A stretch of DNA of 64,000 nucleotides from Mallotus nudiflorus (GCA_947683625.1 CANTUR010000193.1:1550001-1614000); one strand, 5' to 3'; counted from the first letter of the stretch, positions 1 through 12,779 are shown. Numbers and translations are program-made. Notes: generated from the sequence alone by a model not told the origin.

Positions 1-718
1 TACTCTTGGCTATGCCACTCGTGGGCTTGAAAAAACTTGTTTTGCCTTTCTTCTTCTTATTGCCTTTCTTCTTAGTCCCACTATAAGTTGTAATAAGTGC
101 AATTTCTTTCCCTTTGCTCCTTTGGAAAGCCATTTTAGGTTGTCATAAGCATATTCAAAGGCTTCACAACAGTGCACTCAATCTTTTTCATATGGAAGTT
201 AATAATAGTTTACCTAAAAGATACGGGAAGGGATTAAAGGATTAAGTCCACTTCAAGGTGGAAGTCCATTATAAAGTTTAAACTCTTTAGCTCCTTCATT
301 GATCTAATCATGAAGTTCAAATGGGCTCCCACTTCCTCTCCCTTCCTTATCCTAGCATGAAAAAGCCATTTAGATATAAGATATCTAGCGGTCCTACTTT
401 TCTCACTAAATAACTCTTGTAGGTGTAGTCAAATTTCCTCACACTAGTGTACTTCTTATGTTACTAATTAATTTCAGTGCTCATTAAAGCCTATATGATG
501 CAACATGCTTGCATATCATTATCCTTCCATTTATCAAGAGTGATTTACTCCTTTTGGGAAGCATTTTCAAGAAGTGGTCTGGGTGGGCCTTGTTATAATA
601 TGTAAAGTATCTTTTCAAAAGCTAAAATAACTTTTAGATTCCTTAGCCAATTAATAAAATTAACGTTCATAAGTCTATTCTGGTTGAGTATGATCGCGAG
701 TAGGTTTGATGATCTCAT
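1..718 (-). pseudogene. copia gag fragment (element D)
   Basis: Gag makes the capsid-like shell of copia elements. On the minus strand, a start codon at 718-716 opens a product with the family N-terminal signature (LNQNRL, then NFINWLRNLKVILAFEKILY at about 685-600). Further on is the segment with LILQSLP and INFHMKKIE (about 260-175). The C-terminal part is lysine-rich, with a TKKKGNKKKKGK run just before where a zinc knuckle normally starts (about 80-30). Several frameshifts and stops separate these blocks, so this is a pseudogene. The zinc knuckle and all of pol would lie beyond base 1. The family differs from E and F, whose gag starts with a KKDKLN motif. Confidence 0.72.
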
Positions 719-2098
719 ATTATCAAGTTTCTATAAAAGGTAACAAAATTAATTAGTTATATGACATTGTTATTTTACCATTTAATTTGGTCTTTAATCA
801 CAATGGCCTCCCACTAACTTGGTCAATCAAATGCTTCCAAAGTAGGAAAAGAAAATCCCTTATTGGATGGATTTCTAGTGGGTAATGGAATTCTTAATGA
901 GCCACTAATATTCCTTAAGTACACATTTCCATTATTGGAATAATAGTTCTCATTAAGTTGATAACTCTTGTCCATCACATCTCATGTGAGGTTCCATCAA
1001 TCCAGCTCCTAATGTTATGGGCGTCATGGGCCTCAGGTACACATTGCCATTTTTGGCCTTTCTCATTAGTTAGGTCCATAACATTGGATATATGAAATGT
1101 ATGGATTTGAACACTACAAACCTCAGGCACTCCTATTTTCCATTCTTGGCCTATAGTGTATCCATATACCCATAATATCTCTTGTTTAATAATAACACTA
1201 CATAAATCTTTTCGGCCCATTGTAGCCCTAAGTGTCCATAGCTAATATACAAAAGCCCAAAACCATGTAAGTTATTTCTCCAATGGAGAGCCTAGACCTA
1301 AATTTAATTTGGAAGATTTTCAAGTCTTTAATTATTAAGGTTTCACTTTTCATATTAGCCAATTTCAATTGTATATATCTCATACATACGTAACATTACA
1401 TCTATTCATATTTACATATCATATATGCATAAAGCATGTTACAATATATATATATATAAAGAACATGCAAAATGGATGCACAAATAAGAAGTGATCATGG
1501 GCTTTTCTTAAGCCTAGTCTAACTCTTAGAATATGTTACAAATGGGCCTAGCTAAGGAAAATCCTTTAAGTTATGAACTCCTTTGTTACAATCTCCATGG
1601 GCTTTGATTCATGCCACTAAAGGTTGAATGGACCACCATCTTGAACACTTCAAGTCCAAATTACAACTCTTGTAATTTAAATTCATTCCTTAACATACCA
1701 AGGAAAATATTACAACCTAAATCTATGTAATCAATATTTAATTACATAAAATAATAATAATAAATTAATTATTATTACAAACCATAGGATGTAAACTAAG
1801 TCTATGATCATTCATTGCATGTATGATAAGCAAATATTTAATAAAATACAACGATTGTATATTATAATATATTTACAATGTCAAATAAATAAGGAAAAAA
1901 ATATGTTGTCCTTGTAAAACATTGCTATAATAACAAATGAATAGTACCAAATGAATAGTACTATGAACAATATATTAATAGTATGAATAGTAATTTTGCA
2001 TTTTAAGCATCTATAGTCACAACTCTTGCAACTAACAATAAGCATAATCACAACTGTTATAATTATTATAACACTTAGCACGTAAATTATGTGATTTT
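719..2098 (-). other. leader (5' untranslated) region of copia D
   Basis: AT-rich sequence between the gag start and the primer site. It holds only short chance reading frames. I see no conserved protein motif on either strand, and no GC-rich hairpin block like those in the E and F leaders. Confidence 0.4.
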
Positions 2099-2111
2099 GG
2101 CTTTTGATACA
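2099..2111 (-). other. degraded primer-binding site of copia D
   Basis: On the minus strand this reads TGTATCAAAAGCC, close to the initiator tRNA-Met primer site TGGTATCAGAGCC but with a missing G and an altered GA pair. Its place between leader and putative LTR supports the call. Sequence alone is weak. Confidence 0.35.
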
Positions 2112-2112
2112 A

Positions 2113-3092
2113 CTTAAAGGAATCAATTACACATACTAGAATAAGAGTAGAAGCGTGGTGTGAGCACGAAACTAGTTAGGATAAATTTTAAAAAAATTTT
2201 ATAGTATATAACCCTTACATGAATGTAAGAATTCCTTAACTACCAAGATCATAACACATTACATATAAATAACTAATTACTTGCATGCTTAATAGACAAC
2301 ATAAATCAAAGATTCACAAAACTACCGAACACAAAACATGGCATGAGACCTACATTTAGAGTTTATTAACACTTAGAAACTATAAATGTCAATAGGATGC
2401 TCAATAAGCTTTAAGAAATGGTTGATACAAATATATAAGCTCTTAGCTCCCTAAGTATGAAGCCTCTAACTTAAAACAAATAAGTGGCATCAAAATAACT
2501 TTAAGTTTTAATGGACCTCTGCCTGTAAGCTCCTCCTTAATAGTTACCCAAAATCTTACTAGAGTTCCTCTTTTGCTTGGATAATGTAGGACTTCTTACC
2601 TCCTTTAAATGTAGCCTTAACTTGTACAAGTCTTATACAAAGGATGATAACAATGGACTTATGAAGAAACCCAACTCTTGTATCTCTTACTGACACACTT
2701 GCAATCACTTAGAACAAAGATAAATAAGAAGATTCAACTATTATTTTCTTTCTTCATATTTTTTTCTTTATTGTAAGTGGTAAGTTTTTTTGTTAAGTGT
2801 AGATAATATCCACTAAATTTTTGTATGTATGTATGAGACTAATTTGCATGTGTAGAGATTCTCCACTAACTCAAGCTTGAGTGTAGGATAACCAATCTTA
2901 TGCATGTGCTTACTTTTTCATTTTGAGTATAAAATAATCTAAGTAATGAATGTAAAGACCGACAACTAACTCAAGGTGCATGCTTATGACACATCTCCAT
3001 ATTGTCAATCATGCAATCATATTTGCATGTAAAGCAATGCTTATGTGGACACCATGCAAGCATGATCATCATATAGTCATGCTTATGTGGCA
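2113..3092 (-). repeat. putative 5' LTR of copia D
   Basis: About 980 bases between the primer site and the resumption of gypsy A LTR sequence. On the minus strand it would begin TGCCACATAAGC. The other LTR is outside the window, so the ends cannot be confirmed. The last 150 bases carry repeated GCTTATG and CATGCAA words. Confidence 0.35.
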
Positions 3093-5866
3093 CCTCCTTA
3101 AATTGAAGTAAAGGATAAGAACTTTAATGTTAGCAAAAGATGAGGACTCAAATTGAAATAATAATTGAAAGCTTAAGGATTTATAGGTACCTTAAGCATT
3201 TCATTAAGGACCAAAAGGAGTATTTTACATATTATTTAATTATTTTCTTTGGGTAAATCATGAGCTGCCATAGATGGGAAGAAAGAAATAAAGAAGGAAA
3301 GAAATAAAAGAAAGTAAAAGAAAAGAAGAAAGGGAAAGAGGGCTTATTCATTTTCCTCTTATAGAAGTGAATTTTTAAGCAAAATTGAAGATCTAAAGTA
3401 CCATTAAGGAAAAAATATTCATCTTAGAAGACTTTAGTGATTGATTTGGTAAGTAATTTTAGTATTTTGGTTGATTTAATTTTAGTATTTTAGTTGATTT
3501 AATTTAGTATCTTAATTTATAGAATTTAAGTTTTGATAAGTCTAGTTTATCAGTCTTTGTAATTCAATCATATCTTGATCTAGAGAACTCCAAATTAAGT
3601 TTTATTTGATGATATGCAAGGTTTGAAGGATTATCTAAAATTTTCTCCTTTTGAGCTTGATCTGATTCAGTCTCTATGTTATGTAATAAGAGAAAATATT
3701 TTATTGCTTAGTCTATCAATTTCTTTGAGCTGGTTATAATTCGTTATATATAACTCTATTTGTGGGTGTCCAATTGGTGTAAAATTTTTATACCATCTTG
3801 TAGACATATATATCTAACATTGATTAAAATTTTAGCTTAAAATCCCTTTTCTATAAGTCTTAGTAATTTCTAAAATTCAGCATTGAAAGCAGCCATTTTG
3901 ATTATATGAACCAGGATTATAGAGTTCATGAGTTAAAACTAGTCTAGATATTATTGGTGTATCTTAAGCAAGGAAACTTAAAATTTAGTTTGGTTTGATT
4001 GTAAAAAAAACTTAAAAGAGTTCTCTTAAACTTTGTGTTTTGATCAAGAGCTAATTATGCCTAAATAGTGGTATAATAAACATGTACTTTTTATTGCTAA
4101 ATCTATTTGAGTAATTGAGTTGCTTTTAATGTGACCTTTATAATGTTATTTTTGGTTATTTCTTAAAGGTGCTAGATACAATGACCTAATTCTGGTTAAA
4201 ATTTAAGGTTAAAATTCCTTTTCTATATGTTAGAGAAATTTTTCTAATATTGGTATGAAAATAGCCCTTATAGAGGTAATATGGCATATTTGTAGAATTA
4301 ACTTAATTTGCATATTTTTCATATAGTTCGAGGGCTGCATGGTTAGGTTAATATATAAGATTGTTATATCGATGATTTATAACAAATTTCTTATGTTAGG
4401 TGCTATAAAAGGCAAGAGAAGTCAAGGTGCAAGTTAAGCAAATTCAGTGAACCGATTTTGCATGTTTATAGGTTGTTTGGTGAGTAGATGTTCAAGCCCT
4501 TAAAATCTTTTTATAATAGCAAGAAAAATGAGATTTTTAGTGATTTTTATGAATATGAAATGATGTATAAGAATGGTTTCAATTTAGATTGATTACTACT
4601 TGGATTATTTAAAGTGTTGAAACTTTAAAACGATAATGTTTTCTATTTCACAAGCTAAATATGTTGCTACTTTGTGCTTTTGTTTACAATATGATTTGAG
4701 ATTTATTTTTTAAACACTTTTTTATTTAATTAAGCTTGTAATCAGTATGATTTCGTTATTTTGGTTTATAAGGAGGTGTTTTAATTTTGAATACTTTGTT
4801 GAATAACAAATGTGATAGAAATGGTTTGGCTATTTACTTGATGATTTGAATAAGTTATAATTAGATTGGTTTTATTCCTTTGAAATTTGATGAGAAGTGG
4901 TTTGATTTTTAATACTATGATGAGCTATAAATGTGATAGAATATATATGATCAATTTTGGATGAAATGATACTTGTTTTGTGTATTACCTCCCTATATAA
5001 GATGTATAAATGTGTTGAGGTGATATATGCACATTTGAGATTGTGTTGGTTGTTATTGCATAATAAACAACAAGGCACTTGAATATAGGATAATGATAGA
5101 ATAAGGGTCATTTTGTGCAAATGTAGTTAAAGGGTTAGCCTTTAAGTATGCCTAAAGAGTGAGCTTGTGATGGCCTATATGTTATGGTCAAACTATAATG
5201 CTTGTTATAGGGATGGTTAATACAAATGAAAGGTTGTATTGATATCTGCAAAGGCACATGTTTCAATTGACTAAGCTTTGAATATGTTTGAAAGCAAGAT
5301 TGAATTAGATATTTTAAGTAAATGTTACTTTAATTATTAATGCTTAATTATTTTAATTTGAGACGTTTATTATATTTAATTTAGCTAAAATATTTTCTGT
5401 TTGTAATATCTATTCATTGAGTATTTATGTAATCATTTTTCATAATTTTATAAACAATTTCAGATAGTAGGGTTTGATTGTTGGTGAGTAGAGTTGACTG
5501 AGTGTGGATAGAAGTTTCGAAATAAGGTTGGCCAACATCCTCATTAAAGTGGCCTTTTTCCTTTATTTCTTAAGATTGTTGTATGTGTTGTAAAACATTG
5601 GTGGCTAAGCCATATTAAAAAATGTAATTTTTATATTATCTAATTTTTTCATATGTATTTTACTATTCATAAATAGTATTTAACTATTAAAAAAAAGTAG
5701 TACTTTAAACGTTCTTATTCTTTAAATGTAACATATGTACAATACTAAACTTTTATAAGATATTAATTTTGAATACTTTTGTAGATAAAATGATATTTTG
5801 ATAAAAAGTGATTAATTCAGGAATTCGTGATTGGTTTTAAATGTCCATCTTGAGCTTTCTGAGACA
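3093..5866 (+). repeat. 5' LTR of gypsy A, 5'-truncated
   Basis: Collinear with 25430-29003 over its whole length: for example, the shared block starting near 3120 (AGGATAAG, then GAGGACTCAAATTG) recurs near 25440. It lacks the first roughly 217 bases, including the TGTCACACC start seen at 25214, because copia D is inserted there. It extends about 150 bases beyond the homology in the 3' copy and ends GAGACA just before the primer site. It includes a purine-rich stretch of AAAG/GAAA words at 3280-3340. Confidence 0.8.
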
Positions 5867-5870
5867 AGGT

Positions 5871-5883
5871 TTGGAATCAGAGC
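5871..5883 (+). other. primer-binding site of gypsy A (tRNA-Met type)
   Basis: TTGGAATCAGAGC, one base from the canonical TTGGTATCAGAGC complementary to initiator tRNA-Met. It lies four bases after the LTR end and fixes the 3' boundary of the 5' LTR. Confidence 0.8.
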
Positions 5884-5996
5884 TTTGTTAAATGGTCCTT
5901 GAAACTATGCTTTTATTGTAGTTTAATGGAATTATGAAAGCATTTAATACTCTTTCCTTAATTGAAGCACAAAAAGTTAATAATGTGTATGGTCTT
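5884..5996 (+). other. short internal stub of gypsy A before nested element B
   Basis: Only 113 bases separate the primer site from element B, yet the sequence resuming at 21868 is already mid-gag. The gag N-terminal region is therefore missing. No coding block is recognisable in the stub. Confidence 0.6.
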
Positions 5997-7861
5997 TGTC
6001 ATACCTCAAATTTGAATGTCCCCAAAAAAGGTCTAATGATGAAAGGAATCCCTGAGATGACTAAAGTGTACTCATTAGTAACACCTATGAAGTGTGCAAC
6101 CTTAAAAACCTAACCAACCCCAATAGTGTTCAAAATTGATAATCGAGCCATTAAGTTCTGCTCTGACCTTGTGAAATTTGAATTATCAGAATAATGAGAG
6201 GTTTATTTCAAGAAAACCTCTCTCAAAATACTCAACTCGTTAGGCCGGCGCACATTTAATTAAACTGGGACCTAGCTTTGTGAAAAATTGAAAATCCATT
6301 TTGATAAAATGGACTTTAGAAACACATTTGGAAGGCTCCTAAACCTTTGTAAGTTGTCCCGGAATGGTCCAATACAACCCAAGGATCAATGCATATCATT
6401 CAAAAGTGCATGTAAACTCCCCTAGGTGTTGTGTGCTAAAATTGAGACTGAGTTTTGGCAAAATAGACTCCAAAAATGCATCCGAAAAGCCCTAAAACCC
6501 TAGCAACCAACTCTAAAATAGTGCACATAAAACCCGAGTAGAGCTCATAGCGCATCGAAGTTCACATGGAAGTGCACATTGTGCGTGTGGCCATCTGCCA
6601 AGCGAATGACCACACATACATTATGCACAACAACATGCACTTAGCATGGCCATGCACAAAAATCACCTTATATGCATGCGACCATGTGCACACCACCCTC
6701 ACTCGATACATTTTTGCCTATAAATAGATCCCTCTACACCCCATTTTAGAGGGGAGAGCAAGTAGAAACACACACACACTAAAAAATTGATCCAATTGAA
6801 GGTGTTGGAAACCCCTTTCTAGATAGTTTTTGCTCTCCTACAGCCTTCCACTTAGGTTGTTAGATCCCTTTTCCAATGAACAAAGCCTCATCTTTGTCAA
6901 AGCATGCTTCAATAGTATACAATCTAGCATCATTCTACTATCATTTTGAACCTCTTGATGATGAAAACTTGATAATCTCTCAAAGCTAAAGCTTTAAACG
7001 TCACACAAGCTTAGTCAAGTCTAAGGACCATACAATTATTTTAGCATGTTTATTTTATCGTATTGCATATTATTTTACTATCACTAGCATTTAAGAATAC
7101 TATCATGCTTATGTTATGAGACTGGCAAACTTGTATGCTACATGAATAATATATGCTTCATTATGCTCATTTCACATAATCATTATGCACCATTTATTTC
7201 TGAAATCATGAAATCACATCGTAAATATCAATAATATGAAAAGTTCATATCCCAGAATAGAGTCATCATGCTATCATCCAGTGATGACCTTATGCATCCT
7301 TTATATTATTGTCATACATCATTATAGCATAAATAATCACTATAAGCATGATCATCCCATTATTCATGAAATTAAGCAAGTTGTGTGAATGATCGTGTTA
7401 TTCTTGTTGATCAATCATATTAGATTTACTTTTCTACAATCTTTTCCTTTTCATGTGTATTTTATCAAGAAAGTGATGTAGTAAATTTTTTAGCTTTATT
7501 CTCCTATACTATCTGATGTAATGTCTGAATGCTATACTAACTGTCATTACTAAAACTAGGGTGTTACAATAGCTATACATCGAAAATCATATAATGAGAA
7601 ATAGTCAAAAAGTAGATGTGATCCCTTGAACTAGAAATATCTGCTGGGGACAATACTCACCGAGTGACATGATGTTGTCCATTTCTTTTCTCAATTTTCT
7701 AAAAATTAGGTGGTGACTCTATAAAATCAAAAGGGTCTCATCCCCCTAAGACTAATCATTTGTCCCTATTTGGTAAAGTTTCCATGTCCCTCAGAAATGG
7801 AAAAACTCGCTACACTATCCAATAAAAAAACAACAAGCTCAAAAAAAGTAGGTCATCCATA
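5997..7861 (+). repeat. 5' LTR of Tat element B
   Basis: Starts TGTCATACCTC and runs to the CCATA before the primer site. It is homologous along its length to 20011-21862 and, inverted, to 29098-30882 and 58603-60346. The U3 part is rich in CATGCA and CACA words. A TATA box lies at 6719, followed by a conserved GA- and CA-rich segment (about 6750-6780) that probably marks the start of R. Confidence 0.9.
6719..6726 (+). promoter_or_regulatory. TATA box in 5' LTR of B
   Basis: TATAAATA, conserved at the same place in all four LTRs of this family in the window (20720, and inverted at 30216 and 59651). The upstream G-box seen in the other three copies is lost here. Confidence 0.7.
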
Positions 7862-7862
7862 G

Positions 7863-7880
7863 TGGTGACTCCACTGGGGA
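7863..7880 (+). other. primer-binding site of Tat element B (tRNA-Arg type)
   Basis: TGGTGACTCCACTGGGGA, one mismatch from TGGCGACTCCACTGGGG, the complement of the 3' end of plant tRNA-Arg (ACG). This primer use is typical of Tat elements and places the 5' LTR end at 7861. Confidence 0.88.
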
Positions 7881-9225
7881 GTTCTAAGTAAGAGGGATCA
7901 ACTCAAAAATGACTATTTCTCAGTATGCAATACTTAATCATATGGAGCCCCTCAGTACTGCATTTGCACTACACACCACACATGCACCACTTATCCCTAA
8001 AAGCCTCGATAATACTAAATGACATCACCACTAAGATTCCACTCGAGTCATGTGGGGATGAAGATATAGTATTATCACCTTTAGTCTTTACTCCTGCATT
8101 CACTGGATTCATCTGACTAGAGTCTGTAACCCAATTCCTTAAGGGGGGCGATCAAGTTATCAAAAGAATGCTAGACTCACTGACTGACATCTGTAACCCT
8201 AGTCATATAGGAGCATTCTTACTAAAGGAACCCTTAGCCTTTCACCATGACTTAGCTCATGTAGATAAACCAGTAGCAACATCCACTAGGATTCCACCAA
8301 GCTATGCATGCTATCCTTGTCCTAACACTATCTGTTTGACCTAAAATTCATAAATGAAATGACCCTCCTAATATTTATCATTGAATGACATTATAATGTT
8401 AGTTTTTAAAGAAAATTTATGCTTAGAACCATGTGATTCTCATCTACTTCGTGTGAGCTTGAAGCATAAGGAATGATAAGAATCATGTACCCCAGCTTGA
8501 ATAGTCTATGCAAATTAACAATTAACAACATCGCTTAATGATAGAACCTATGAGATGTCATCCATTTATACTTATCAGATTAAATGAATGGCTTAGGAAC
8601 CCAACTAGATTGAGGACCTTTATGTTGGAAAAATCAAACCATAAACTATCAAATGATACTTTCATGACTAACGGTAAATATATCGAATATCTATATAGAG
8701 GCAAGAACTCCTGCTTCCTTTGATTGACCTTGGTCTTATGCATACGGGCTTTGGACATCATTTGAAGCTTGAAAATTGACCATCAAGTTGACATCATGTG
8801 ATTACCTCAACCACATTTGAGTGTTGTTCCTCAGTTTACCCTTTGGTTCTGACCAACATAAATTGGAATAGCCTAGCTCTAGGAGTGGAACCATAGTCCC
8901 ATGATGACTATAGGTTTAAAATTGATCTAGGAAAGAGACTGAAAGACCTTGTGGAGAAAAAAGGTTGGAAGCGAGAGCTTGCTTGTGATTGGTTTGTTCA
9001 TCATGTGAGAAAACTAGCTAGCTTTAATGATGCATACATTGCATACATGTAGATAGCATGTACTAACCATTATTTCTTATAGGAATAATCATCTTTCATT
9101 TTAGGATTTTGCATCCACTCTATGCATACATGCTCACCCTATTTTTTTGCAAGCACATGTCATGCATAATTCATTTCGCTAACCCTAATAAATGTATAGG
9201 AATACGATAAAAAGGTTACCTCCTA
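7881..9225 (+). other. leader region of Tat element B
   Basis: Homologous, inverted, to about 57261-58588 of element C, for example the words AGAGTCTGTAACCC and ATGCATACATTGCATACATG. It contains only short unconserved reading frames and no protein family signature. Confidence 0.6.
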
Positions 9226-10370
9226 TCAACAATTTAAAAGCAAAAACCATATGAAGCTTTCTCTAATTATGTCACCAGATGGCAGGGAAAGGCAATCAAG
9301 ATGGGAAACCATCCTCATGAGGATGAACAAATATAGCTGATAATCAAAGGGGCACTACCAACTTTAGAAAACATATGATCTTTGCTCAGTATCCTAACTT
9401 TAGAGCTCTTCATCAGGCTAGGATCAAACTAGAGGATGAGGAACCTCAGTAAGCTAGAAACACTTTTTGCTACAATACCCAACCAAACACCTAAAACACC
9501 TTCACCCGAGCCATAGAAATAAACATCATCCAACCCAACACCCAAAGCTCACCATCTATCAATGCCATCAGACCACCAAGAAAATTCTCAAAATTTAACC
9601 TCCCATTATCCAAAGTTTTCCAAAAGCTTCAATAAAAGAACCTCCTACAGCCACAAGAGCCTAGGCCTCTTCCAAACACATTACCACCTAAAATTAACCA
9701 AAAGTTATTATGTCACTTTCACTAGATGCCTGGCCATACCACTGATACATGCAGAACTCTCAAAAATGCAATCCAACATCTCATTTACTCTAGAAAAATT
9801 GATGACCTAAAAAAATGACCTAGTATCAAAACCAATCATCTCTTAAACTAATAAAACATATCTCTACCAACCATCAATATGATCTCCTCCAATCTACTTG
9901 AAGACCTTATTGAAAAATCTATCCAAGCAATACAAGAAACCCAAGATAAGCCCTCAAAGGAAAAACCCTCAAATCCCATTCTTAAGCCTCATGATTCTAG
10001 TCAAGATGAGAAACACCCTTCTACCTTTAAATACATTGCAATGCCTCTCCCTATGAATGGTGAAGTGATTGATTGCCTTTACTCATAAGAAGTAGACATA
10101 GACAAGAATTTTAGCAATGAACATAAGATATAGGATTTACTAGGCCAACCATTTAGGAAGTTTGACTATAAAGTCAAGTACATAGCACCTCTTGCTACCT
10201 ATACACTCTTAAAAGATATAGTACCATCAGGATAGGGAGAAGAATTTGACAATATAGATGGGATGGTTAATACTATTCAACTTCAGAACCTGGAAATCAT
10301 AGGGATAGACATATGGTACGACTCTGATGATCTTGAAATCATTATGTGGGATTAGAACAGTAGTACAAAA
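9226..10370 (+). pseudogene. Tat gag, 5'-deleted (element B)
   Basis: Gag forms the particle that packages element RNA. This copy enters the domain late: the first recognisable piece (about 9248-9440) matches the C-terminal part of the retrotransposon gag domain of element C, with EAFSNYVTR-type and LIIKGALP words. The preceding roughly 680 bases present in C (about 56555-57235 there) are missing, joined near AACAATTTAAAAGC. Downstream are the proline- and serine-rich linker with PNQTPKTPSPEP, and a segment (9879-10370) with MPLPMNGEVIDCLYS and WYDSDDLE that is shared with C. Multiple stops and frameshifts show a pseudogene. Confidence 0.75.
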
Positions 10371-10569
10371 GTAGATAAGCAAGCAACTGAGAAGCCCTAA
10401 CTAATAGTTAATCATGTAACTCACAGTAGGTAGTATATCAACCTCTTAAGAAAGGGAAGGAACCTTTTGAGGAGAATGAAGTAGCACAAGATCAAGCTTT
10501 AGTCAAAGAGCAAGACACTATCCTCAAATAGCTCAAGAAAACTCAGGCACAAGCCAATATCTGGGACCT

Positions 10570-11300
10570 ATTCATGGCCTCCAAAAAGCACAGAGATGCC
10601 CTAATTAGAGCACTAAATAACAAAAAAATTGCCATTGATGCCTCACCTTCCGAGATGATAGCCTCTCTAATGAAAGCTCCTTCCAATGCAATCACCTTTT
10701 TAGATGAAGATTTACCCCTCGAGGCAAGGGTCCACAATCATCCTCTATTCATATAGGCAATTGTCAGGAAAGAAGACCCTATGTGCTATGGTAGATGATG
10801 GGTCTACCATTAGTGTTGACCCCTTGAGGTTGCTACATAAGTTTAGGATGAATGTTAAAAACTTGGAAGAATCCAATGTGGTCATATGAGCCTATGATGA
10901 TTTAAAGAAGCTAGTCATCGGCACTTTCAAAGTAGTAGTTACAATGGGAGACATCAAATCAATAATATAATTTACCATCCTAGACAGCTCTCTGACTTTT
11001 GCCTTACTCCTATGAAGACCTTGGTTCCACTCATTAGGGGGCATACCTTCCATTGTGCATCAGAAGATCAAGTTCCCTTTGAATGGAAAGGTTGTTACTA
11101 TCCCTATTAAAATGAACAACATTATTGCCTGCTTGAATGTGGACCCACTAGGATTCTAGGTTTCTATAATCAGTGATGGTCATGTCGATCCTAAAGTTAC
11201 TACTATGATGAAAAGATACAATATCTACCTGGAATAGGTTTAGAAACATTGGAGTTACAAAATTCCCTAACTTTTGAGGATAGACCAATAGAAATGGTCT
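10570..11300 (+). pseudogene. Tat aspartic protease region (element B)
   Basis: The retropepsin cuts the element polyprotein. The region has ITFLDEDLP and ARVHNHPLF, then the active-site stretch AMVDDGSTISV (DDGS at 10794-10805) where relatives have IDNGS. Next come LHKFRMNVKNLEESN and, near 11000-11050, RPWFHSLGGIPSIVHQK, the RPW-IH-G-HQK pattern that closes Tat protease domains. The catalytic Asp is present, but stops near 10755, 10887 and 10968 break the frame. It lies between gag and RT as expected for a gag-pro-pol polyprotein. Confidence 0.82.
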
Positions 11301-11498
11301 AAGGTATGATCCTAAAAAGGATACTAGGGCTAAGAAATAAACCTTTTTTATGGCTGAAAGTTCAACCTAAGTCTGTCAAGGACAAGCTGAGGAGTGGATG
11401 AGCAACAAAATCAAAAAATCAGGGTTTGAGATCTTCAATGACACCCTCAAGGAGAGGCAATTACAAGACATGATCACCGAGACTGACATTATGAGCTG

Positions 11499-12770
11499 AT
11501 GAAAAACTTAGAGATAGAATCTAAGAGTGAAGCTACCAATCATGCCCAAGCTACTACCATCCTCGAATCTAGCATTAATGACATCATGTTTAAAGACATT
11601 GTTGATAATGATCTCTATGATTTTTCTTTATTTGAAAATGATGATGTAATGAACTCTAAAGTTAATGCAATGAAATCTAATTTTGCTTACTTGGTTGATG
11701 TCTTTCCTAATGGTACTGAACATTGCATTGATCAAAATATTAGCATATTTGACCTTCATTCCATATTCATTGAATCATACATTGGCAAAAAATCTGAACC
11801 ACACATTCTATATATTTTGAAAGATGTTACCCTTAAAGAGAGGAGAGCAATTGAAAAAATATTAATAAAATATTCAAAAGTGTTTACCTAGACGTATGCC
11901 GATATGCCTGGCATTGACAAAGTCATTGCTCAATACTTCATTCCTATTAAAGAAAGGTGCAAACTGGTAAAGCAGAAAATAAGAAGACTCAAGCCAAAAT
12001 AGGCCCAACTAGTGAAAGAGGACATCAAGAAACAAATCAAGGAAAAATTCCTGAAGGTAGTATACTATCCAAAATGGTTAGCAAATATGGTGCCAATACT
12101 GAAGAAAGACAAAAAGGTTAGAATCTGCATCGACTACAGAGATCTGAGTAGGGCCTGCCTAAAGCATGACTTCCCATTACTCCATATGGACATACTAGTT
12201 GATAGTGCCACCATATGTGCAATGTACTCCTTTATGGATGGATTCTCTAAGTACAATCAGATCCTCATGGCCATTGTCGATAAAGGAAAGACAACTTTCA
12301 TAATAGAATGGGGTACTTACTACTATAAAGTAATGCCTTTTGGATTAAAGAATACATAGGCAACCTACTAAAGGATGGCAACTGCAATGTTCCATGACAT
12401 GATACATAAAGAGTGGAGGTATACATCAACGACAAGATGGTCAAGTCAAGAACTAAGGAAGAACACCCCTTTAATCTTTAAAAGTTCATTAGAAGGTTCA
12501 AAATGTATAGTCTCAGGCAAAATCCGAAGAAATGCATATTTAGGGTCACTTCAAGAAAGATGCTAAGGTATGTTGTTAGTCAAAATAAGATTGAAATGGA
12601 TCTAGACAAAGCAAAAGCCATCAGAGAGATGCCAACGTCCAAAACAAAGAAAGAAATTAGAGGGTTTATAGGGATGCTACAGTTCATTAGTAGATACATT
12701 AATAAGTTGAAAATAGTGTGTGAACCGATCTTTAACCTGCTAAGAAAAGGTCAACCGGTTGAATAGAGCG
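11499..12770 (+). pseudogene. Tat reverse transcriptase (element B)
   Basis: RT copies element RNA into DNA. A linker (11499-11890, ending ERRAIEKILIKYSKVFT) leads through YADMPGID into the domain. Conserved blocks follow: NMVPILKKDKKVRICIDYRDL (about 12085-12147), DFPLLHMDILVDS, FMDGFSKYNQI, and YYKVMPFGLKNT (about 12320-12356). The catalytic YxDD box reads Y-I-N-D at 12422-12433, so the first catalytic Asp is Asn. The thumb has GFIGMLQFISRYINKL near 12660. Stops and at least two frameshifts (12356-12420, about 12500) also inactivate it. Identification is firm and activity excluded. Confidence 0.9.
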
Positions 12771-12779
12771 AATGATGTC

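Larger units (their letters stand above)
1..3092 (-). mobile_element. Ty1/copia element D, 5' part, cut by window edge
   Basis: Read on the minus strand, from right to left: putative 5' LTR, a degraded tRNA-Met-type primer site, a leader of about 1.4 kb, then gag running off the left edge. The order and leader length match the other copia elements here (leaders of about 1.6 kb). At about 3093-3101 the sequence changes abruptly into the body of the gypsy A LTR, which lacks its first roughly 217 bases at this spot. I infer that D inserted into that LTR, and that pol, the 3' LTR and the missing LTR start lie left of the window. Confidence 0.6.

Noticed and set aside
1881..2126. 81-codon hydrophobic frame on the minus strand
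   Set aside because: AT-rich leader of copia D; hydrophobicity follows from T-rich codons. No signature and no conserved counterpart.
7863..7880. tRNA-like word near TGGTGACTCCACTGGGG
   Set aside because: It is the complement of a tRNA 3' end acting as primer site. No cloverleaf surrounds it, so it is not a tRNA gene.
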